Below, one piece after another: positions 9,558 through 17,827 of a stretch of DNA of 35,943 bases. Below the pieces are notes generated by a model. The model did no database searches and had not been told where the DNA came from. It worked only from the letters and a program-made list of their open reading frames with translations. The DNA lies in the NCBI GenBank assembly GCA_943350635.1, contig CALRAI010000008.1, positions 1 to 35,943 on the forward strand. Reading direction: 5' to 3'. Within the stretch, counting starts at the first letter, position 1, and every line of letters begins with the position of its first letter. The translations under genes were made by a program, and so were the position numbers. This DNA comes from Candidatus Uhrbacteria bacterium. GTDB taxonomy: Bacteria > Patescibacteriota > Patescibacteriia > UBA9934.

Positions 9558-11333
9558 TTACCCGAGCTTCTGCTTCTCCCACAGTTCAAAGAATCGACCA
9601 CGCCGAGCGTGCAGCTCGTCAAACGTTCCAGACTCGATGATGTTCCCCGATTCCAGCACAAGAATGCGATCCATCTCCTTAATCGTGGTTAATCGATGTG
9701 CAATAACAAGCGCGGTAACGTTTTTAAAAAACACGTGCAACGAATCTTGAATCTTTTCCTCAGATTCCACATCAAGATGCGATGTTGCTTCGTCGAGGAA
9801 CAGAATCTCCGGCTCCTTGAACACCGCACGAGCAATCCCAACACGTTGGCGCTCGCCACCAGAAAGCTTCACACCTTTCTCTCCAATCGTCGTATCTACT
9901 CCCTGCGGCAGTCGATGAAGAAACGACGTCACGTGCGCAATATTTAATGCTTTCTCAAGTGCATTCTCATCTTTTTTCTTGGGATTCGCAATCGTAATAT
10001 TCTCCCTCAACGAAAAATTAAACACTTCGGTTTCCTGCAACACAACCGTCGCCTTCTGGTAGTACGACGACTTCTTTATCGATCGCAGTGGCACATCGTC
10101 CACCAGAATTTCCCCCGTATACTCTTCATTTTCTTTCAACAATAGCTTGAAAAGTGTCGACTTCCCTGCTCCGGACAGTCCGACCAGCCCGAGACGCTCG
10201 CCGCGGTGCAGATCGAAGGAAATATCGTGAAGCACCTCATCGGCACCATAGGTGAAGGAAAGATTCCGAACGGAAATCGTTTGCCAGTCCTTGGGAAAAT
10301 TTCGCGTCGCCTCTCGACCATCAGGGAATGATTCGATGTTCAACAGCTCCTGCATGCGTGCAACGGCAAGCTTTTGGACAATAAGATCTTGAAGAGTATC
10401 TGAGAAGTTTGACGCACACTCAATAACACGACCAAAGTAAAAATTGAAAATAACCAAAAAACCAATAGCGTATGCTCCATCGAGAATACTCAGCGCAATA
10501 ACCATCGTGGTCATGGCACGAAACGTAATGGAGTATGCACTCAAAACAACATTTTGGCCTTGAAACCGGAAAATTCGTTCTTGGACTCGATCAAAGACGT
10601 CTGCAGTAACAATTCGCGTACGAGCCATCAATCCCGTCGTCATATTCAGCACCTTCGCTGTACGAATGTTATTCACGCCCTCAAACATCACACCGTGTAA
10701 TTCTTCTTCTTTTGCATTTACCTTTTGCGCAGCAATTCGCGCTTTCTTTATGAGCTTCTGGTTGATGGCAATATATGACAACAAGAAAACCGCCGTAATA
10801 CACGCAACGACGCGATCAGTAATTCCGATCATCACCACAGTTCCCACAAAAACAACCGCCATTTCAATAACGGTATTGATCCATGTGCGCATGAGTCTGT
10901 CGATGGCATCGCCGCCGCGATCGATACGCTTCAATTTATTCCCCGTATTTTCCTGCTCGTGCCACGCCATATCCAACGCAAAAAGCTGCGTCATAGATGC
11001 ATTCTTTGCATCGAGCGCTGCACGTGCGCCTGCGGCAAAACCGTATTTCCGCGCAAAAAACTGACCGAAGACTTTTACGACCATTGCAACAATCCATCCA
11101 GCAAACAACCACCACAATAGCGCGAGTGAGTCCCCCGTTTTCCACGACACGCAAAACGTCAAAATCGTTGCAAGAACCCATGCAGGGTACAGCCACGCAA
11201 TATCTGAAACACCCCGAAACAGCGTGCCGACAATCACCTTCCCTTTGTACGGACGCAAAAAACTCCACACATCACGAATAAGTTGGGCATTCGTGTATCG
11301 CGATTCAAAACTCTCACTTTTTTGATCGATCAT
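9558..11333 (-). CDS. ABC exporter, fused permease and ATPase
   Basis: TM domain, Walker A GLSGAGKSTL, signature LSGGERQRVGIARA, Walker B ILFLDEATSHLD. Start at MIDQKSESF (11333) or MPSGIL (11357). Confidence 0.92.
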   Translation of the reverse strand: MIDQKSESFESRYTNAQLIRDVWSFLRPYKGKVIVGTLFRGVSDIAWLYPAWVLATILTFCVSWKTGDSLALLWWLFAGWIVAMVVKVFGQFFARKYGFAAGARAALDAKNASMTQLFALDMAWHEQENTGNKLKRIDRGGDAIDRLMRTWINTVIEMAVVFVGTVVMIGITDRVVACITAVFLLSYIAINQKLIKKARIAAQKVNAKEEELHGVMFEGVNNIRTAKVLNMTTGLMARTRIVTADVFDRVQERIFRFQGQNVVLSAYSITFRAMTTMVIALSILDGAYAIGFLVIFNFYFGRVIECASNFSDTLQDLIVQKLAVARMQELLNIESFPDGREATRNFPKDWQTISVRNLSFTYGADEVLHDISFDLHRGERLGLVGLSGAGKSTLFKLLLKENEEYTGEILVDDVPLRSIKKSSYYQKATVVLQETEVFNFSLRENITIANPKKKDENALEKALNIAHVTSFLHRLPQGVDTTIGEKGVKLSGGERQRVGIARAVFKEPEILFLDEATSHLDVESEEKIQDSLHVFFKNVTALVIAHRLTTIKEMDRILVLESGNIIESGTFDELHARRGRFFELWEKQKLG

Positions 11334-11379
11334 GAACGGAAGTATACCCGACGGCATGTTTCCTCCCAAAAGAAAAGGC

Positions 11380-11751
11380 GGTCGAGCTCTAGACTCTACC
11401 CAGGATTCAGCGAAAATCCATACTGGGGTAAATATCGAACTCGACCGACAGTGCTGTGCGATCCGTTGAAGAAGCGTACCTCCCCAGGACACCAATCACG
11501 TCAACGATTCCCACACAACGCGTGATGCTCATTGCTGAGCAAGAAATTACTTGAGTACACCACCCAACTAGCGATACGGACGTTCGAAAACAGGGACTGA
11601 GAACACGCTCGCCGTCCGTTCATGATGTGATGATGCACTCAAGCAATAACAAAGTGATTGCAAAGCCTTTCATATGTTTCTGCCGCAAGAGACTATCGGT
11701 GTGGGTCAGGGCCCACGGCGAACGCTACTCGCGTTCATGGAGGAGACGCCG
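11380..11751 (-). ncRNA. Candidate structured non-coding RNA, family unknown
   Basis: At least 8 helices by eye (plus coordinates): 11380-11386/11440-11446; 11397-11401/11426-11430; 11403-11407/11415-11419; 11495-11500/11521-11526; 11526-11531/11536-11541 (GCAA GNRA loop on the minus strand); 11550-11556/11637-11643; 11576-11582/11613-11619; 11701-11705/11712-11716; 11720-11725/11731-11736. A T-rich tract (GCCTTTTCTTTT) follows on the minus strand. Confidence 0.55.
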
Positions 11752-11826
11752 ACGGTGCCTATTTCAGAAACAGACTCAAGGCCAAGCAATACAAAAATAC
11801 TACACGAAAGAAAGAAAAAAATCGAA

Positions 11827-12747
11827 TTATTCTCCCTGCGCTTCAATCCATCGTTCCGCATCAAGTGCAGCCATACAGCCGGTGCCTGCCGCGGTAACTG
11901 CTTGGCGATACACGTGATCCGCAACGTCTCCACACGCAAAAATACCAGGAATATTCGTCGCTGTGGACTTTGATGGGAGCACGATATAGCCTTTTTCGTC
12001 GAGATCAATAAGCCCCGTAAAGATCGACGTATTCGGTTTGTGTCCGATGGCCATAAAAATTCCGTCACACGCAAGATCGGCAATCTCACCATTGACGACA
12101 TTTCGTGTTCGAAGACTCGTAACATGGTTGTCGCCGCAAATCTCATCAACAACGGTATTCACGACAAACGAAATTTTGGGATTATTCCTTGCCTTCTCCA
12201 CCATAATCTTCGACGCGCGAAAATCATCTTTTCGATGAATGATCTTCACCGAATTCGCAAAACGCGTGAGGAACGTCGCCTCCTCCATTGCCGTATCTCC
12301 CCCGCCGACCACTACAATATCTTTTCCGCGAAAGAAAAATCCATCACATGTTGCGCATGCCGACACTCCTTTTCCTTGCAATCGTTCCTCTCCTGGAACC
12401 CCAAGCCACATTGCCGATGCACCAGTAGCAATAATCACCACTTTCGTTTCAATCGACCGTGTCGCGGTTTTGATTGTGAACGGCGATGACGTTCCAACAA
12501 CTTCCGTAACCACATCATCAATACATTCGGTGCCGAATCGCAATGCCTGCTTTTTAAGCTTCTCCATCAACTCTGGTCCAAGAACTCCGTCCGCCTCCCC
12601 CGGCCAATTCTCAACATCGCTCGTAATAGTAAGCTGACCACCAGGCTGCAATCCCGCAATCAGTGTTGGAGAAAGATTCGCACGAGCCGCATAAATCGCC
12701 GCCGTGTACCCCGCAGGACCAGATCCGATAATCACGACGTTTTGCAT
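11827..12747 (-). CDS. trxB: Thioredoxin-disulfide reductase
   Basis: FAD motif VVIIGSGPAGYTAAIYAAR, redox motif ACATCDGF, NADPH motif VVGGGDTAMEEA. Confidence 0.96.
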   Translation of the reverse strand: MQNVVIIGSGPAGYTAAIYAARANLSPTLIAGLQPGGQLTITSDVENWPGEADGVLGPELMEKLKKQALRFGTECIDDVVTEVVGTSSPFTIKTATRSIETKVVIIATGASAMWLGVPGEERLQGKGVSACATCDGFFFRGKDIVVVGGGDTAMEEATFLTRFANSVKIIHRKDDFRASKIMVEKARNNPKISFVVNTVVDEICGDNHVTSLRTRNVVNGEIADLACDGIFMAIGHKPNTSIFTGLIDLDEKGYIVLPSKSTATNIPGIFACGDVADHVYRQAVTAAGTGCMAALDAERWIEAQGE

Positions 12748-12748
12748 A

Positions 12749-13060
12749 CTACAAGTGTCGAGCAATACGCTCTGCAAGCGTATCTTTGGTCATTGCTCCA
12801 GCAAATTGCTCCACAACTGCGCCACCTTTCATCACCATAAACGTTGGAATGGAAAGCACGTTGTATCGCTGTGCAAGTTCTGGCGCGTCGTCCACGTTCA
12901 CCTTCACCACAAGAACTTCTGGGTGCTCGGTTCCATATGCTTCGATGGTTGGCGCCATCATTTTGCACGGCCCACACCACGGAGCCCAAAAATCGATAAG
13001 CACCGGGGACGACGACTGCAAAACAATCTGATCAAAGTTCGATGCGTTGAGTTCTTGCAT
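12749..13060 (-). CDS. trxA: Thioredoxin
   Basis: FWAPWCGPCKMMAP active site. One nt upstream of trxB. Confidence 0.95.
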   Translation of the reverse strand: MQELNASNFDQIVLQSSSPVLIDFWAPWCGPCKMMAPTIEAYGTEHPEVLVVKVNVDDAPELAQRYNVLSIPTFMVMKGGAVVEQFAGAMTKDTLAERIARHL

Positions 13061-13080
13061 ACGAGAAATGGTATCGATAA

Positions 13081-15114
13081 TTACTTCGCGCCCTCAACAC
13101 TAAGCGTTCGAGCGTGCAATTCTTCCGTGTAGGCTTCAAGTATATCGCCAATTTCGATCTTTGTCTTTCCCACAAAGGAAAGTCCGCAATCCTGACCAGC
13201 AAGCACGTCCTTTACCGCAGATTTTCCGCTTTGCAATGCCTCAATCTTTCCTTCACCTACAATTTTGCCTTCACGGAGTACACGAACAATGGCGTTAGGA
13301 ATAAGTTTTCCTTTTTTCACCTTCGCACCAACAATGTGACCTTTATCCGTCTTCTTAAAGAGCGCGAGAACTTCCGCGACACCAATTTCCGTGTGAATCT
13401 TCTCCGAAGGAATAAGTTTCTTCAGTCGTTCGACCGTGTTTTCAAACAATTTATAAATCACGGAATACTCTTCCACCGCAACATGCTTATCACGAGCAAT
13501 CTCGTGTGCCGCAGGCGTTGGCTTCACATTAAAGGCAAGAACAACGGCATTCGCAGCTTCGGCACGCAGCACCTCAGCATCAGAAACGTTTCCAAGACCT
13601 TTTCCCACAATCGTCAGCCCAACGTATGGGTTGTCGATCTTTTCCAACATACCGATAATTGCCTCGAGCGATCCCAACATGTCCGCTTTCACGAACACGT
13701 TCAGCACAGCCTTGCTTCCATCGGCCTCAACCTCTTCCTCGGTCTGACCCGTCGTCTTTACTGTCATCTGTCCAACAGCAGACTTTCTGGTGGCTTGAGA
13801 CTTAATAGTCTGCAAATCATCCGCATTCTCTGGAACCTCCAGGATATCACCAACAGAAGGAGCTTCCTTAAAACCAAGAATCATGACCGGCGTGGAAGGT
13901 GGAGCTTCCTTAATCGTTTTCCCGTCGAACGACTTCATTGCGCGAACCTTCCCATAATTCACACCAGCAACAGAAAGAATATCGGAAGCACGAAGCGTTC
14001 CTGTTTGCACAATAATTGTTGCAACCGGACCTTGGCCTTTGTCGACGTGACTTTCAATAATTGTTCCAACAGCATTTCGTGTTGGATTTGCGACGATATG
14101 TTCTTTTTCAAGATCGGCCACCAAAAGAACCATATCCAAAAGCTGATCGATGTTCGCGCCAGTCTTTGCAGACACCGGAACACAAATCGTCTTGCCGCCC
14201 CAATCCTCCGGCGTTAATCCCAGCTCACCAAGCTGACTCTTCACGTGTTCGATATTTGCACCCGGTTTATCCATTTTGTTGATTGCTACAACAAACGGAA
14301 GCTTTGCTGCCTTAATAATGTCGATCGCTTCACGCGTTTGTGGGCGCATGCCGTCGTCTGCTGCAATCACGAGAATCGCCACATCGGCCACCTTTGCACC
14401 ACGAGAACGCATCACCGTAAACGCTTCGTGACCAGGAGTATCAATAAATGTGAGCAACTTTCCATCCTTCTCCACTTGATACGCACCAATATGCTGCGTA
14501 ATTCCTCCAGCTTCAGTATCGATAACTCGAGTTTTGCGAATAGTATCCAAAATAAGGGTCTTTCCGTGGTCCACGTGGCCCATCACCACAATAACCGGCG
14601 GCCGAGCAACCTGATCTTCTGCATGCTTCGATTCTTCCTCCTTTACTTCTGCCATTCTGTCGGCAGCATGAGCATCTACGGATTCGTCCGCAGATTCCAT
14701 AGGTTCCGTAATAAATCCAAGATCTTCCGAAACGATCGACGCCGTTTCGTAGTCAATGCGCTCGTTCAAGCTGGCCAAAATACCCGCCTTCATCAGCTCT
14801 TGCATCACCTTTGCTACCGGTAAATTGAGTGCAACGGCAAACTCACGCACAGAAAGCGTTGGAGGAATCTTCACCTTTGGTGCATCACCAGATTTCACCT
14901 TCTCTTTCAAAAGCATCTGCGCCTTTTGGTTCTCCATTTTCTGCTGGAGATATTGGCGCTTCTTATAATCCTGCCACGCATTCATGATGCGTCCCGCATC
15001 ACGATCAGGGATTTTAATGGCTTTTCCACCAATATCGAAACCAAGCTCCGGCAGCTTGGAACGCAATTCTTCCGTAGAAACCCGCAACCGGCGGGCAAGT
15101 TCAGAGATGTTCAT
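13081..15114 (-). CDS. infB: Translation initiation factor IF-2
   Basis: GTPase motifs GHVDHGKT, DTPGHEAF, NKMDKPGAN and a C-terminal IF-2 domain. Start at MNISELARRLRVS; short N-terminus. Confidence 0.96.
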   Translation of the reverse strand: MNISELARRLRVSTEELRSKLPELGFDIGGKAIKIPDRDAGRIMNAWQDYKKRQYLQQKMENQKAQMLLKEKVKSGDAPKVKIPPTLSVREFAVALNLPVAKVMQELMKAGILASLNERIDYETASIVSEDLGFITEPMESADESVDAHAADRMAEVKEEESKHAEDQVARPPVIVVMGHVDHGKTLILDTIRKTRVIDTEAGGITQHIGAYQVEKDGKLLTFIDTPGHEAFTVMRSRGAKVADVAILVIAADDGMRPQTREAIDIIKAAKLPFVVAINKMDKPGANIEHVKSQLGELGLTPEDWGGKTICVPVSAKTGANIDQLLDMVLLVADLEKEHIVANPTRNAVGTIIESHVDKGQGPVATIIVQTGTLRASDILSVAGVNYGKVRAMKSFDGKTIKEAPPSTPVMILGFKEAPSVGDILEVPENADDLQTIKSQATRKSAVGQMTVKTTGQTEEEVEADGSKAVLNVFVKADMLGSLEAIIGMLEKIDNPYVGLTIVGKGLGNVSDAEVLRAEAANAVVLAFNVKPTPAAHEIARDKHVAVEEYSVIYKLFENTVERLKKLIPSEKIHTEIGVAEVLALFKKTDKGHIVGAKVKKGKLIPNAIVRVLREGKIVGEGKIEALQSGKSAVKDVLAGQDCGLSFVGKTKIEIGDILEAYTEELHARTLSVEGAK

Positions 15115-15490
15115 GCGCCCGAGTGTACCGGATGAAGGGCTTTGCGGCAAGAAATGGCTGAGGATTGCGGAAAAGTACTCCGGCGTCATATACTTCAAGC
15201 ACACCCACGAGGTTCCTTTGTCTGATATCAACTGTATTTGCGGACTGCAAACTGGGCGAATCTGCCCAGTACATCCGAACGCTCCCGTCGAGTGGCGAAC
15301 TGCGAACGGCCCGCCCTTACCGACTGGCGCAGAGATTCCATGGGTCGCTCCGGGCGACGAAGACGCCTGCTTCGCTGATTGGGACGAGCAGCTCGCTGCT
15401 CGTGCCGCAGATCTTGCATCCAGGGCTGACGCTGCATCCGAAGAGGCCGCGGCCGCAGGGATCGTCAACGACCAACAGTGGTTGGGATAG
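15113..15490 (+). CDS. Hypothetical protein, possibly truncated by or read through an in-frame TAG (frame open to 15595)
   Basis: MRPSVPDEGLCGKKWLRIAEKYSGVIYFKHTHEVPLSDINCICG...NDQQWLG*, then in the same frame REAFDRVFAMSSEELGQVAVTADAERRKKGLPPA*. The start overlaps the infB start codon, so it is uncertain. Confidence 0.5.
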   Translation: MRPSVPDEGLCGKKWLRIAEKYSGVIYFKHTHEVPLSDINCICGLQTGRICPVHPNAPVEWRTANGPPLPTGAEIPWVAPGDEDACFADWDEQLAARAADLASRADAASEEAAAAGIVNDQQWLG

Positions 15491-15631
15491 CGCGAAGCCT
15501 TCGACCGGGTGTTCGCAATGAGTTCAGAGGAGCTCGGCCAAGTCGCAGTAACCGCCGACGCGGAACGTCGGAAAAAAGGCCTTCCACCAGCGTAAACATC
15601 AACGATTCAACTCCACGATCACCAACCAACG

Positions 15632-15662
15632 CGCCGCGGTTCCCTACGTGGGAACCGCGGCG
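15632..15662. terminator. Strong 13-bp hairpin after the 15113-15595 reading frame
   Basis: CGCCGCGGTTCCC-TACGT-GGGAACCGCGGCG is a perfect stem, but there is no clear T tract, so terminator activity is uncertain. Confidence 0.5.
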
Positions 15663-15750
15663 ATGTGTTCTGGAGAAAAGGTGATATGAAATAACTAAAA
15701 TTGCAAAAATAATAACTTAATTTATATTCTTTCTACACCCTGAGGTTCTC

Positions 15751-15966
15751 TTGGCTAAGAAAAAGCATCGCACAACACCCGAACTCGTACATATTTTCGA
15801 TGAAGCTCTTGCGAAAGGAATCGAGGAAAAGGCAGCAGGTCCCAAACGTCCACCACCAAAATCAATCCGCGAATTAGAATTTGTTTTCGCAGAACCAGAA
15901 ACCACCGACGAAAGAGTCTGGAGTACAGAAGCGAATCGGGGTTCTTCAAAAAATAACGAATCCTGA
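15751..15966 (+). CDS. Small hypothetical protein, TTG start
   Basis: 71-codon ORF MAKKKHRTTPELVHIFDEALAKG... with a TGAGG RBS-like site upstream and a terminator downstream. Confidence 0.5.
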   Translation: MAKKKHRTTPELVHIFDEALAKGIEEKAAGPKRPPPKSIRELEFVFAEPETTDERVWSTEANRGSSKNNES

Positions 15967-15985
15967 GCCACCTCCTCACCACGAG

Positions 15986-16014
15986 CCGCGACCCACACCA
16001 GGGTTGCGGTTTTG
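15986..16014 (+). terminator. Intrinsic terminator
   Basis: CCGCGACCC-acacca-GGGTTGCGG-TTTT, with one G.T wobble. Confidence 0.75.
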
Positions 16015-16085
16015 AATTCGAGAATATTCTTATCTTTTGTGGATATTGCATTGATGCAAAATCATCACACATGGTATTTTATTAC

Positions 16086-16334
16086 ATGACAAAATTAACT
16101 GCATACACTATGCCAAATTACGAAGGAAATGCAGATGAACGAGGAAGCATTGAAAAACTCACCGATGATGAAATTAACGAAAAAATCGCAAAACTCATAA
16201 AGGATTCAGACGAGGTGGTTGATGCCGGTGGTCGCCATATGGGTGGCCCTCATTGGTCAGCAATAACCTCAGCAAACGAGTCCATTGCTCTATGTCGCTC
16301 CGTGCTTGCAGAACGCAATGCACCAAAAGAATAA
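16086..16334 (+). CDS. Small hypothetical protein
   Basis: MTKLTAYTMPNYEGNADERGSIEKLTDDEINEKIAKLIKDSDEVVDAGG..., with a terminator downstream. Start ambiguous (16071, 16086 or 16110). Confidence 0.55.
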   Translation: MTKLTAYTMPNYEGNADERGSIEKLTDDEINEKIAKLIKDSDEVVDAGGRHMGGPHWSAITSANESIALCRSVLAERNAPKE

Positions 16335-16360
16335 CGAACGACGAAAAAATAATCACCAGG

Positions 16361-16392
16361 CCGCGACCCTACACCAAGGGTCGCGGTTTGAC
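16361..16392 (+). terminator. Intrinsic terminator between the convergent 16086 ORF and adk
   Basis: CCGCGACCC-tacaccaa-GGGTCGCGG-TTTGACGTTATTT. Confidence 0.75.
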
Positions 16393-16393
16393 G

Positions 16394-16978
16394 TTATTTC
16401 GCAAACCTATTCTGCATGTGCATTGAGGCGTGCATGAAGTCGATGATGTCCTTGGTGATGTCGATCGGCATGCGGTTCGTCCAAATTTCCTTGTACCAAA
16501 CTGAGGAATCGTTCTTCCAATAGTCGCACACAGGCGTTTCGGACTCGTGATACAGTTTTAGTCGTGCATCAACAACGTGCGATTGATCGTCGTGACGACC
16601 ACGAACTTTTAAGCGGTCGCGAACATCGTCGTCTGAAAGCATGAGGTGAACAATGTGCGTGGGCTGATCGAAGGAAAGATACGTTTGAAGCTTATCAAGG
16701 GATCGCGTGTAGCCGTTCAAGATATACCCATTTTTACAACCCTCCTCCGCCAAACGCTCTTTCACCAATCGAGTAACGATTTCTTCGGGAACCATTTCCC
16801 CACGAGACATGTACCCCGCGGCCTCGATTCCATCCTTTGTCTGCTTCACAATCTCCGATCGCAAAAGCCCGCCCATTGAAATGGTGGGAATGCCGAACGT
16901 TGCCGAAAGCACCGCGGCATGCGTATCCTTTCCAGATCCCGGCGGCCCACAGAGAATGATTTTTAACGGAGTGTTCAT
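16394..16978 (-). CDS. adk: Adenylate kinase
   Basis: P-loop ILCGPPGSGKDTHA and NMP-binding ISMGGLLRSE. Confidence 0.9.
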   Translation of the reverse strand: MNTPLKIILCGPPGSGKDTHAAVLSATFGIPTISMGGLLRSEIVKQTKDGIEAAGYMSRGEMVPEEIVTRLVKERLAEEGCKNGYILNGYTRSLDKLQTYLSFDQPTHIVHLMLSDDDVRDRLKVRGRHDDQSHVVDARLKLYHESETPVCDYWKNDSSVWYKEIWTNRMPIDITKDIIDFMHASMHMQNRFAK

Positions 16979-16992
16979 ACGTCACCTATTCT

Positions 16993-17703
16993 ATGCCATT
17001 TCTCCTAATCGATAAACCCACAGGAATTACCAGCCACGATGTAGTCGATCGGGTTCGTAAAATTACCGGACAACGAACCGTTGGTCATGCCGGTACTCTC
17101 GACCCGTTCGCGACAGGACTCCTTATTATTGGCGTTGAGCGCGAATCGACCAAACATTTGAATACATTCCTGGGAATGGGAAAAACGTACGAAGCGATTA
17201 TCCGACTTGGCGAAAGCTCAACGACACTCGATCCGGAAGGCGAAATCGTGGCCGTTGGCGGAGATAATGTCTCAGCAGAAAGAATCGAAACAGCCATAAC
17301 GAGCTTAACAGGCGATCTTTTACAGATTCCCCCAATGCATTCAGCAATCAAGATTGGCGGACAAAAATTGTACGATCTTGCCAGAAAAGGAATTGAAATC
17401 GACCGTCCACCTCGACCAGTGACAATTTCGAAGTTTATCACCTCCCCCAACCCCCTCCTTCGTAAGGATGGGGCTTCCGACTCCATCGCACTCCCCTTCG
17501 ACATCCCCGTCATCATCGACTGTTCGTCCGGAACGTATATTCGAGCTATTGCACGCGATCTTGGCGAAAAACTCGGTACTGCTGGATATCTCACGCAACT
17601 TCGACGAACCGCGATCGGACCCTACCTAATCGCCGACGCAACCCCACTCAATGAAATCACCAAAGAAAACTGGGCAATGTTGGCGAAAAAGCGTGTTGCA
17701 TGA
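16993..17703 (+). CDS. truB: tRNA pseudouridine(55) synthase
   Basis: DKPTGITSHDVVDRVRKITGQRTVGHAGTLDPFATGLL and SSGTYIRAIARDLG. Confidence 0.95.
   Translation: MPFLLIDKPTGITSHDVVDRVRKITGQRTVGHAGTLDPFATGLLIIGVERESTKHLNTFLGMGKTYEAIIRLGESSTTLDPEGEIVAVGGDNVSAERIETAITSLTGDLLQIPPMHSAIKIGGQKLYDLARKGIEIDRPPRPVTISKFITSPNPLLRKDGASDSIALPFDIPVIIDCSSGTYIRAIARDLGEKLGTAGYLTQLRRTAIGPYLIADATPLNEITKENWAMLAKKRVA
17451..17473. repeat. In-frame palindromic element inside truB
   Basis: CCCCCTCCTT-CGT-AAGGATGGGG, 9 of 10 bp paired, within the peptide SPNPLLRKDGAS. Confidence 0.6.
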
Positions 17704-17827
17704 TACGCTCGAGGCGTAAATCTTGATGACCCTGCCCGATTCTGAACGCCAATTCACCCTGGGTACGCTCCTGATTTTTTTGCAAAACCCCTCCCCCTTG
17801 CTTTCGGAATTGGCTTGGTGACTGTGT

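Noticed and set aside
11380-11790. Assignment to RNase P RNA, tmRNA, SRP RNA or T-box
   Set aside because: I did not find GAGGAAAGTCC or AGAGAGCAAACCG (RNase P), a T-arm plus tag ending in ALAA (tmRNA), GGTCAGG...GGAAGCAGC (SRP) or AGGGTGGNACCGCG (T-box). By-eye only, so left as unknown rather than excluded.
11627-11973. Three overlapping plus ORFs (96, 79 and 99 aa)
   Set aside because: They overlap the trxB 3' end and the hairpin-rich intergenic region in three frames; none looks protein-like.
13114-14217. 367-aa plus ORF
   Set aside because: Antisense of infB; Arg/Asn/His-rich shadow with no domain.
15113-15595. Genome-wide TAG recoding
   Set aside because: Other genes in the window end at TAG directly before intergenic sequence or terminators, so TAG acts as a stop here.
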